NCBI GenBank assembly: GCA_037957365.1
Contig: JARHVA010000250.1
Location: 3,355,501-3,419,500, forward strand
Source: Torreya grandis
Taxonomy: Eukaryota; Streptophyta; Pinopsida; Cupressales; Taxaceae
DNA length: 64,000 nucleotides
Reading direction: 5' to 3'
Position numbers and translations under genes: made by a program. The notes below the pieces were generated by a model. It saw nothing but the letters and a program-made list of their open reading frames with translations. It did not search any database and had not been told where the DNA came from. Below, piece after piece: positions 25,301-37,700 of this stretch; within the stretch, counting starts at the first letter, position 1; each line of letters begins with the position of its first letter.

Positions 25301-28300
25301 GAACTGCTTCAATATTGAAAGCTTCAAAATCTTCTATTAAATCACAAATTCTGTGTCTATAAGATCTCATCCTTACATTTTTGGCTATTGCCTTTTCCCC
25401 AATTTGCTTCACCACTAATTCTGAATCTCTTTTGACTATCTGATTCTTTACTCTCTTTTTTTTGGTTAATATGAGCCCATGTACTAAAGATTCATATTCA
25501 GCATCATTATTAGTACAAGCAAATTGGAAACGAATAGCTCTCAAAATTTTCTCTATTTGGAGCAACAAGACAAATTCTTGCTCCAACACCACTTTTACTT
25601 CTAGCCCCATCAAAATTTAAGGCCCAGATTTCTGAATCTTTTTCAGATTCTGGAGTAGTTGGCATTTCTTTCCTTAAAACATTTGGGATTTCATGGTCTT
25701 CATAAAAAATGACATAAGTGCCCAAACCAGTAGAGTCATAATTTCTATATGGATGACTATGCATCATAGCTCACAAATGGTTATTTTCTTCTTCTAGGTC
25801 ATGTTCAGTCCAGTCACCCAACTCTTCAACAAAGACCTTTTCTTCCTTATTTAGCATAGCATGAGCTGCCTCTAATTTTGAGGTCGGTTCATTGGTGATG
25901 TGATCCTTAGATACTGGTTCAAATAATATTTTCATCTTTGAACCATATTTGGTTTTTAGGATAAAGTGAGACCAATCAAGTGACATATATCCTCCTATCT
26001 TGGCTGTAAAATCCCTGGATAAACATAGGCCAAATACAAAATACAGGGGGTATATCTATGACCACTACATCTTGATTGACAATTATATTGGGGCAAGTAT
26101 ATAATTGCAATGAAAGTTGTTTAATTCTCCCTATTGTTTGCATTGATTTGCCATCCAGCTGCATGACTCCTCTAGTAAGTGGCTCATACTTTATCTTTAA
26201 AGCATCTGCTATTTGCTTAGGCATTACTGTAGTACTAGCCCCTGAGTCTATCATCGCATTATGCAACAGTTTCTTTCCAACTATCAAAGTTAAATAGAAG
26301 GGCTCTGGTTTGGATTTACTTACCTCTGCTGCATTGTTTAAAAACGCTGTCGTCTTCAGAGGAACTGTGTCTTTGAGCTTTTTTTTATCAGCGAGTCCTT
26401 TGGTGCCAGTATGTTTAGGCACTACTTGACCTTGCAAAGCTTCTCGTAACAATGTCTTTTGCTTAGGAATAGCTAATATGTCCCACATTGATACATGCGA
26501 TGGGGTTCTCTTCAACTGATCCACCACAATCACTGGTCCTATTGTTTGGGTTCTTGAAAAATAAGAATACCTTGCTTTTTCTTGAACTTGTCCAAGAACT
26601 ACTTGGTTCTGCACTCGCTGAGGCACTTCTTGTCTAGCAGCTGTGTTTTGATGACTTTGAAATGGAGAAGGTCCCATAACTTCATTATTTGTGACTTTAA
26701 GTTGTTCCATCATCCTTCTCTTTGATCTGGTATAGTACTCTGATTGCACCACTGGTTTCTTGGAAGTAAAAGCTTCATTCAAGAATACTGACTCTTTATC
26801 TTCAACCCATGAAAACAAAGCATGTTCAGGGGCTATTTCTTCTTCTTGTTGTAAGGACATCCCTTGCATCTGAGCCATCAGGACTGAATTTTGCATACCA
26901 GGGGACTGGTAGACTTGAGTCTCAGAAGTACTTGCAAATTGTCCATCCATTCTTCTTTGCTCTGCTAACTTTTGTTGTAGATTACGCATGGGACAATCTC
27001 TGGGCGTATGAGCATTATTACAAGGAAAACACCAGGGATTGGTGTCATCTGCATAATTATTCTACCCTTGAACAATCTCTCTATTTTGATTGGGGGTACA
27101 GTCTGTGAGAGTGTAAGGACTGCAACTAATTGGTTTGTTCGCTGAAGGTTATTTTGCCTTTAATGACCCTGATACTGGTTTGGCTGTGGTGGAAATCTAT
27201 TTCCTTGGTAGCATTGATATTGGGGTTTAAGATAAAGATTCTGCTATCTTTTTATGTTAATTAACTCATTTGAAAATGTCTTTAAGATGTTCTTGATATG
27301 ATCCATTTCAGATGACTGGGCAGGGACGAGTTCTTTAACAGGGTGTTGAGGATATGTGTACAGACACATGTGGGGCTATAGGATTAGGAGCTTCTTGAGG
27401 CAAAGGTAAGGTAATTTCTGGAAACATGGGCATGGGAGGCCTTGGGGGCAACTTTCCAGCATCTATTAAATTATTTTCAGCTCTGACTGCATAGTCATAA
27501 GCCTCTGACAGAGTCTGACCTCCAAGTGACTGAATCATTACTGATATATCTGAATTTAAAGCTTTAAGATAAAATACCATAGCCATACCTGGTAATGGTC
27601 TTGCTATAGCAGAGATTCTTTTCCAAGTCTTTTGAAATCATGAATTGAAGTCAGTCATTGCTTCTTGTGGTGCCCTTTTAATAGTAGTCAATTGTTGCAA
27701 CAAATAAGACTTATCACCCTTTTCTTCAAATCTTTCAAAGAAAAGATCTCCAAGTTGATCCCATGTAGATATTGTATTTGGAGTCAAGGATATATACCAT
27801 TCCAAAGCCTTCCCTTTAAAAAACGCTGCTAATAATCTTATAGCCACATTCCGCTGTGTGACCACATATACAGCACTGACATCAGACACACCCTGCAGAT
27901 GTTCTTCAGGGGTCCCATGTAAATATTGTATTTGGAGTCAAAGATATGTACCATTCCAAAGCCTTCCCTTTAAAAAAAGCTGCTAATAATCTTATAGCCA
28001 CATTCTGCTATGTGACCACATATATAGCACAGACATCAGACACATCCTGCAGATGTTCTTCAGGGGTTTTGAAATCTTGCCCACTGAATTTGGGCAGAGC
28101 TTTCAGGGCATTTACTGGAATAGGGTCCCAAGTGGCTAGTGGTATTGGGAGGATCAAAACACTGCCAGTGTTCCAACTTGCATAATTCCTTGGGGGTATA
28201 GGAGCTCCCATATTTACTATTGGTATTGCTATAAACTGATTGACTCTTCGTCTTGGACTAGTTACCAATGGTGGAAAAAGAATACCTAGATTTACAGCAG

Positions 28301-31294
28301 ATTGAAATCTTGTTACCGGTCCACAGAACTGACTCCTTGTAGCTCTCTGGTTCATACGGTCTTGAAAGAAACTTCAAGATGGTGTCCCATCGGGCGTGCC
28401 AAAAACTGTTGATGCTTAAAATTACATTATTTCCAACACCAACAATGGAAAATTTCAGGAATGTGGGACTTGCGACCTGAAACGACCTCTAGATTTTAAA
28501 GAAGCTGGCTCTTCTTTATCTCAAAAGTATTTTGGAAAAAATGATAGAAATTAAACAGAAACACAAATGCAACGAAAGAAAATCTAACTATGGCGATGCG
28601 CCTGAATTTAATTCGACCCTTAATTCTAAGCACAGTGAATCTATCTTTAGGATTTAATTACATTAAAGAGCAAACAAGGCATGCTCAATGTAAAAGATGA
28701 AAATAGATAGGATCAAAGGCTCACAACTTAGACGATTTTGCAATAACACAGAAAATATTAACAAAAGCACAGAACTCGGTCTTCTTATTAATTTTCCAGT
28801 CACATAAAAGACAGAGACATTCACAGTTATACAAACTTTCTAACTCAAGAAAACAGAACAAAGGCAAATGATATTCCTGGTCACAACTAAAAAAATCTAA
28901 AACTTCTTGACAATAATCTCTTGCAGAAAATTCTCTTTATCATCTGATGATGATCCTTCTGGGGACCTCTGCACCCATATTTATAGCATCAGATTAGCTC
29001 TCGATTACCCGCACGTTCCCAATCCAACGGTCTAACTGAACTGGAAGTGTCTAACAAAAGATATTTCTTGGATCTGAAACGTTCTGTCTCCCTGTAGTTC
29101 ATTGGATGAAATAGAGACACAAGACGCTTCCCACTGTGAAACGGGGGAAGACACTTGGTGTGTTTCGCTTATTCTACTTGAAAACTTTCTCATTATTCAA
29201 AAGGCACCGGAAAATGACACTTGACAGCTTTCGAGGCACTTACCGAAGACACATGGCACTTCCCGCGTAACTTATACTCTTTATATGTCTTTGCTCAGGG
29301 GCGTTCCGTCTTTGACATCTGTCACAGTCCGCTGCTTCGAAACTTTAACAACTTACAGAAAATGGGACCCACAACACTTCTCGCCTGAGCAGCTTTAAAA
29401 AGGAGAAGGGGAACAGGGGTCGCTTTTCGCGTATTTTTAACAAATGACACGTGGCGACTTCCGTTTTCTTCAGCTAGGGACACGTCGCTGCTTCCGTTGA
29501 TCTTTAGCGAGACTGTAGAAACATTCGGGACTCATTTTAGATTCATGCGGATGGTGACACTTGGCGGCTTCCGCTGACTTTAGAAACAAAACCCGGGTCC
29601 CACCACAGTCTTTACTTATCAATGAAACAAAGTGAAAATATTTCGAATGTTGACACGTGGCGGCTTCTGCTTTCTTCAGCTATAGATACGTGGCGTCTTC
29701 CATTGCTTTTAGAAAAACATATTGGAACCTTCCGCAATTGCCACTTGGCGCCTTCCACCTGACCCTGAGAAAAGCTTATTGAAAGAAGCTTTCAAAACTC
29801 AAAAGAATTTTGAAACACGGAGGCCAACACTTGTCACGCTCCGCTGAGTTACCACAGGACACGTGGTACGTTCCGAGCAACTTACAGAGATTATAAAATG
29901 TGTCTCGGCCGCTGACACTTGGCAGCGTCCGCGCGATTTTGATACTTAGACAAAATTTAGGCAAAAGAAACTCGCGCCCGCGCTCTGTGTCAAAAACTTT
30001 ACTGCCTCGAAACCGAAATGCGCAGGGACAAAACTTGGAGCGCACAACTGAAAATCAAAAAATGAAAAATGTAGAGTTTTTTACTCTACAGTAACAAAAA
30101 GGTGTATCAAGGATATAATAAACATAACGCGTGAAATAAAATGACGAACAAAGGTAACCTAGATCCAAGATAGCTACAAGAACTAAACTAAGTAAGAACA
30201 ATGGTCAACCAATGGGCAGTCTATGAAACCTAAGGTGATAATTGGCAAGCCTAAGAACCATATAGCTATAGTAGCTTATTCAATATAAGGAGAAACAAAG
30301 GCAAGGGCAAACAACATGCATCTACTATAACAATAAGCAAGCAGATCTATCTACTAAGTAAATATATGAAAGACAATAAGGATAGAGATACTTACCTTTG
30401 GGGTGACTCATCAGCACATCAATCTCCCCCTTGACTCAAGTGGCACTTTGCAAGAGATGTAGGATGAAGACCTAAGTATCTTTAGTTGTGGTCTCCAAAG
30501 ACCACATGTACCTCCTTAGTTCGACTTCTCTTATTGAATTTCAAATACCTTAAGCAAGACTTGACCTCCAAGAATAAGACTTTAACTTATGTTGTTTGGA
30601 AACGGTAAAATTTCCAAAACGCGAAAACACAAATTTTCAAAAACCCTTGATCTGGTAACATCCGTATAATATATTATTAAATATATATATGCAGTGCATA
30701 AAACTCACTTTTAGTCTATAAAAGATAAAACACTTAAAAATATATAGTATTCATTCATTCATTACTTCAAAGACAAAATGTACATTCAAATCTAGAATAG
30801 ATCGTCTAGATTGTCTTCAAAATCATGAATGCCTCTCCCACTATTTTTCAACTTTATCATGTACCGACTATAAATCATCTAGTTTGCAGTGGCTCACTGG
30901 TGCATCGAATCTCCTTGAGTGCACACCTTAAAGGGTGCACCGCGAATGGGGTGGGATCGGCCCGTGGCAATTTGCAAGAGATGTTTTCATACTATTCTAT
31001 CATACTTGCATCCCTTCATGCAACCTTCATACCTCATATGATGTCTCCTTGAAATCTTGAAACCCTAAAATATGGCCAAGTCTGAAATCCTAAAACCCTG
31101 GAATTTTGACTAAAAGTCTAAAATATGATAGGATCCTCCAAAACCTAAAATTCGGATTATAGCTCCTAGAGGTCTGAAACCACTCACAAACATCATGAAA
31201 GTATATATATATATATAACTTAAAGTACAAAACTTATACTTAAATGTTTATTTTATATATATACCATATAGTTTGTGTTGCTTTGGTCCTTGAT

Positions 31295-31369
<75 letters not shown>

Positions 31370-31420
31370 CTTAAAGTACAAAACTTATACTTAAATGTTT
31401 ATTTTATATATATACCATCT

Positions 31421-31451
<31 letters not shown>

Positions 31452-31742
31452 ACTTAAAGTACAAAACTTATACTTAAATGTTTATTTTATATATATACCA
31501 TATAGTTTGTGTTGCTTTGGTCCTTGATGTGATATATATATAACTTAAAGTACAAAACTTATACTTCAATGTTTATTTTATATATGTACAAAACTTAAAT
31601 GTTAATTTTATATATATACCATATAGTTTGTGTTGCTTTGGTCCTTGATGTGATATATTTATATAACTTAAAGTACAAAACTTATACTTAAATGTTTATT
31701 TTATATATATACCATATAGTTTGTGTTGCTTTGGTCCTTGAT

Positions 31743-31797
<55 letters not shown>

Positions 31798-34700
31798 CTT
31801 AAAGTACAAAACTTATGCTTAAATGTTTATTTTATATATATATATAACTTAAAGTACAAAACTTATACTTAAATGTTTATTTTATATATATACCATATAG
31901 TTTGTGTTGCTTTGGTCCTTGATGTGATATATATAACTTAAAGTACAAAACTTATATTTAAATGTTTATTTTATATATATACCATCTAGTTTGTGCTGCT
32001 CTGGTCCTTGATGTGTATGTATACTGTGGTTTTACTTTTTTTGTTTTTTGGCTTGATTTATGCTTTTGCCCACCGAAACAACCAAAAATGCCCATAAAAA
32101 CATCCCGAAAACACCCATACACGAGGAAAACATCCCAAATGTTTTCGTCACATTTCTGGTACATTTTCAAAGCATTTCCATAACGCAAATGTTTCCAAGC
32201 TTGGTATGAGGGGGGGAGGGGTGTTTTAGTGCAACGCAAACTTTAACCTCTAACTCTTCCTTTTACTACTTAAAAGCATAAAAATGAGTGCAAGCAGCGC
32301 AGATAAGTGTTGTGTTGTGGGAAATGACAAATATGACCCTTATATATACAGCTCCAAACCTAGAAATAACCTTGAACTAGAAAGTTGATGATATCAACCT
32401 AGCCAATACATTCAGAAAGGATGTCGGCTAACACATAACTATATCGGCCAAGCCGATACAATACAACAGATAGGGATAAAACTCAAAACTGTACCAGCCA
32501 AGCCAATACAATAAAAAGATAACTAAGTATGAAACAAACTGCATCAGCTTGGCTGATATAGTAGATATATAGGGTGGCTATCAAAACTGGTTAGAAAGTA
32601 GACAAAAAGGAAAGATGGAACAAGACTCAGAGGAGGTCAGACTGATAGTAATGAAGGTATGACAAAATATGCAAACATCTCTCAAAAAGTACCACACGCT
32701 GATCTCACCCCATTCCCGATGCACTCCTTAGGACATGCACTCGGGGAGATTGATGCACCATCAAGCCCCTGCAAGAGAAACCGTCAATAAAGTGATAAAG
32801 ATGAAAAATATCAGGTGTATCCACTTTATGCATACAAATTTGACCTTCTTGGGATCTTCCATATTTTCATACTCAAAGTATTTCTAGCTCAATGATCCAA
32901 TCAATGAGTTCTTCAAGACTCAAACTCCTTGACTAACTAGGAGTGTCCAACTTTGGCATACTGCTCATCTTTGTGACTAAGCACAAGAATCAATCTTCAA
33001 GTTCATCAACCTCTTAAGCCTAGTTCTCAGGCACTTCTTATGTGGTTCATTATCGCTCTCATCATCCACCACAACACCTCGGCATTGCGTAGTCTCCATA
33101 GCCTCTAACTAAGTTGCATATTTCTCATCAATTTTGCCAAGTCTGCAAGTATTGGCACTCTCGCAGTGAACCCTACTTTGTGTGCCATTTACTTGAAATC
33201 AAAGAATAGTAACTACAACTTCTACCCAACAAATGTTGGAGGATGTTTTCTTTGCTTTCTACCCACACTCGCAAATGCAGAAAATGAACTATACACGTTC
33301 ATCTGCAAGGAAGAAACCTTGCTCTGATATCAAAATAACGCAGTCAAGGTTAGGAGTTTCAACAAAGAGATGCCTTAGACCACACAGCGTTCAAAATTAC
33401 ACAATGGAATAATACAATAAAATGCAACAACAAAACCATAGAGTTCTTTTATTAGATTTCAATGGATTGAAAAATAGTTTGCACACACAATAACAATGCA
33501 ATCTGGACTGAGATGCTTTACATCAGATCGTTGAATCTCTACTTGTTAACTCGCGGTCTTTGCAAGTATAGCTATCTCTCAAAATACTTCATATGATCCT
33601 TAAGCTCATTGACCAGCTGACTCAAGTGTAGGGACATGTTTATACAGGCACAAGACCAACCTACTTATATTAACACACTCAACAACCCACTACTAGCATT
33701 AAATACTTGTAACATATCACCATGTGCCACAAACATTAAATGCACAATACAATCCCAAGGGACCATAACACATCATGCCCAAAACACATCGCAATGCAAT
33801 ATTAAATGAGCTCACAACTTTTTGTGATTCATGGAATTAAATGCAAATGGTTACGAACTACAACGGCTCTTTATCCACAACACATCATAAGAACCTAAGT
33901 CACAAGGTTCGAGTTCAAGTTCAACAAGGATAAAAATCAATTCGATTTCAAGTTCAGATAAAAAATCGAAAAAAAATACCATTAAATTTGAAACGTAAAA
34001 AAAACATAAAATATATAAAAATGAGTCAAAATAAAAAAATTAAAAATATTTTTTGAAAAACTATCTCAAAATCTAAAACATATAATACTAAGTTCTTAGC
34101 TTCATACGAATTATACATCAAAAAGTTCTACATCATAAAAAGCCAATACACTTTATGACCTTATAGGCTACTAGCTACATCAAAAAGTTTCATATCATCA
34201 AGAACACTTGGCTCATCAACATCATTGTCGTCACTAAATTCATCACAAAGAAATTTGGGATCATTTGCATCCTCTAAGTCTGCTGCAACAGATTGGGGGT
34301 GTGAAGAAGAAAATTCTCTCTATTTTGTTCATGCACATCTACAAATTACTGTGAACATAAACAAGATCCCCTGACTTTCCTAACAATAATCTGTTTCTTT
34401 TCTTAGATTGAATGTGATCAAAACAACTCCAATTCTTTTCACACGCTGATGCACTTGCTTCTTACTCAAAATTCAGATGGCAAACTATTGTAGTTCCTTT
34501 GTACTTGATCCATAATATTTCCACCATTTGTATCTTTCAAGATGCACTCTATCATACTTGGCTGCAGCTATTGCAAATACCCCTTCTTGTGCTCGGAATG
34601 TCATTGTTTGATTCTTAATTATACACGCAAGTTTTGGATCTAAAACAAGCTTGTCAATGGCTTCATAAAGTCCATTTGTGACTTCTGCATCACTTTCTCT

Positions 34701-37700
34701 TTCTATATGAAAGCGCCTAAGCTGTAGATAACAAGCAGCTACATGTAAGGATGTGCGCATCATTTTCCATTTTATATTAATCAAATCTCATATTGCTTTG
34801 TAGACTGTGTCAACATCATTGAATGCCTTTTGAATGGGATTCCTTGCAACAGTCCATAGCCTCATAAAGCATGTCAAGGCAAGCAGTGTCACCATCAACC
34901 ATGCAAAGCATTTCAACAATAGGCTCACACATTTTTAGAACTTTATTTGCACTTTCCCAAAAGCTTGAGCTTATGATGATTTGTTTTGCTTGTTTTTTTT
35001 TAGAGCTTTTTGAAAGCGCAAAAATTTTCCACTCGTTAGAACAAATCACTGACTTTATTGTTGCTTTCTTTTCAACCACTCTTTTTAAAGTGATAAAAAA
35101 GAAGCAATTCATGTTTCACAAGGCCTCAACAAGTCCATCAATGCATGTTGTTGATAAATGATCAATGTGAGGCGGTGACTCCTTATGAAGTTTGCAATTG
35201 TCCTCTCCCTTTGAAATTTGGCTAAGTCTTGTAGTAGCAAATTAACACAATGAGCTGCACAAGAGCTCCAATAAATTTTTGGATACTTGCCCAAAATCAT
35301 TTTACCAACCCTTACACAATTTGTGGCATTATCAGTGACAATCTGAACTACATTTTGCTCACCCACTTCAAAAATTACTTCATCTAAGATTTTAAAAATG
35401 AATTGTCTTCTTGTGATTAATGGTGTCAATCACTTTCAAGAAAATATCCCTTGTGGGTAATAGACCAAGATATTAATCAATGGCCTCTAACACATATCAG
35501 ACCAACCATCACTCAATATATTGCACGCTGATACACTCCAAGAGGCTTTGACATCTGCCATGCTTTCAATCACCCCCTCTTTTAACCTTTCCAAAAGAGT
35601 AGTCTTAAGCCTTTCAGAACTATGTGGAGTGTAACATTTGCCATATTCAAATATTTTTTTAACTGCGCTATTAAATAACGAACTCCTAGCCACATTGAAT
35701 GGAATTGCACGAATAAAACAAATCGGCTAATGAATCATCCATGTCTTGCTTTTGCACTGCGTTCCACATGTTGGGAATTGTTCCACTCCCACAAGTGTTT
35801 GATTGCATGTGCAGATGACATGCTTGTAGAAAAACTTTTTTTTGTGCCCCTGGATATTTCTTTTCGAATTCTTTGTTTTTTTTTTGTTGCCTTATGTTTT
35901 TCAGCAACTGATTGTTCCTCTTCTTTGTCCAATCTCACTCTAAATTCTGGAGTCAAATTAGGGCATGGTTTAACACCCCCACCAGGGCCATCCGATCTGC
36001 CAAGCAGATGGTCAATGACCCTGGTTAAAGTCCCATGAAATAATTTTTCACATAAATTACATTTGATTTCATCCCTGGATCCAATCTGTGACACATGCTT
36101 CCATCCCTCAGCGTTTGATTTAGGAGCCATGAATGCTTCTACAAAATTTAAATAAAAATTTAATGTCAATATATTTAGAAACAAAGATAAAAATATTATA
36201 TAAATAAACATAAATTAAAACATAAAGTGAAAAAAAAAATACATAATTTAAAAAAATTAAAATCAATAAATAAATCATTAAATACTAGATTAAAAAACAT
36301 AAAAAATAAACAATAAATAAAACAAGTTATTTTTAAAAAAACAAAAAATAGAGGAGCCTACCACATAAAAAATAGAAATAATTAAAAATAGTAAAAAACA
36401 TTAAAAAATAAAAGATATCTTTTAAACATATGTTTTTAAAATTAAAATAAGTCCAAAAATATTTAAACAAAAAAATTAAATTTAAAAAATACATAATTTA
36501 AAAATAATTATATTATAAAATAAATAAATTAAATTATAAAAAGATAAATTAAAAAACATAAGGAATAAAAATTTAAAAAATAGACAAAATTAGAAAACAC
36601 GATTTTTTAAAAAACGTGTAATAAAAAATTAAAATAAATTTATATTTTTTAAATTATAAATTAAAAATATTAAAAATAAATAAACATTAAAAAGAATTAA
36701 AAAAAGGCATAGGTTGGAGGTCAAATCGAATTGGGCGCGATGGATGAAGGCAAGCAAGAGGGCGCGACAGGGCAGAAAGCAGGGAGCAGCTACAGGGAAG
36801 CGCTTGTACTGCAACAGGGGTCCCAAGGAGCGCGCAGCAGTGAGAAGGCTCCACTTTTACAAGGTTTAGGTTCTTTTACTGCTCTTGAGCAACCAAGTAT
36901 GCGTATACCCAAAGTCAACGGCTGTCTGGAAAGATGCAAGGAAAGGCCCAAGCTGGCTATACCAATGGAAATGATTGCTGAAGACATTGAATACTATTCC
37001 AATCACTCCCTGTACTGCAAGTTTTTGGGGCTTAGGACGTCACTGTTATTCCTAGAAGCATGGGTTCAGCGGACGTGGGCACCGGAAGGAGATATGGATA
37101 TCACATTGTTGGCCAATAGCTATTTCATGGTCACTTTTACCTGTATAACAGATTGTCAACGAGTTTTTGCTGGAGGTCCTTACTTCTATAATCAAGTGGA
37201 ACTGTTTATCAAGCCCTGGCATGCCGGTTTCATACCTTCAGAGGAACTACCAAACCGTGTCCCGGTGTGGGTGCGTCTGCCCCGCTTTCCAGTGGAATGT
37301 TGCCGAGAAAACACTCCAATTACTTGCATCCTTGCTGGGAAGGCCAGTAAGTTCCTCAATGTCACTCTTGGGAAAAAAGGTAATGACTTATGCCCGCATT
37401 TGTGTTGAAATTGATCTTAGCAAGCCATTACCAGATGTTGTTGAAATGAGTGCGGGCCCTTTTTCATGGGTACAACAGCTGGATTATGAAACCCTCCCTT
37501 TTCGTTGTCGTCTGTCATGCTTATAGGCATTTGCAGCGATGGTGTCCCATCTCGAAATCCACTACACCTCAGCGAGCTCAATCTACTCGCACACCTGGTA
37601 CTGACAAGGAACAGAGCCCGATTCCAAGTGAGATCACTGAAACTGATGGTTTTATGCCGGTTAAAGGCCGATATAGAAATAGAGGCCAAAAACAGTCTTT

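Larger units (their letters stand above)
16196..30090 (-). mobile_element. Ty3/gypsy element B, 13.9 kb, inserted in element A
   Basis: Minus-strand LTR retrotransposon with LTRs at 28407-30090 (5') and 16196-17877 (3') and a perfect GTAAC duplication at 16191-16195 and 30091-30095. LTR divergence is only a few percent by eye, so it is young relative to element A. Order on the minus strand is LTR, PBS, gag, zinc knuckle, protease, an RNase H-like domain, reverse transcriptase, gypsy RNase H, integrase, then about 4 kb of extra open frames before the 3' LTR. The extra region and dual RNase H recall the Tat/Ogre group of plant gypsy elements, but the first RNase H sits before the reverse transcriptase. 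Stops and frameshifts make it non-autonomous as read. Confidence 0.88.
30096..33335 (-). other. Element A leader/gag region beyond element B, no intact gene
   Basis: This is the rest of element A's internal region between the element B insertion and the 5' LTR. No open frame shows a domain. It includes a minisatellite with long TA runs (31195-32012) and a set of short hairpin motifs (32370-32575), which may be separate later insertions. Confidence 0.5.
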
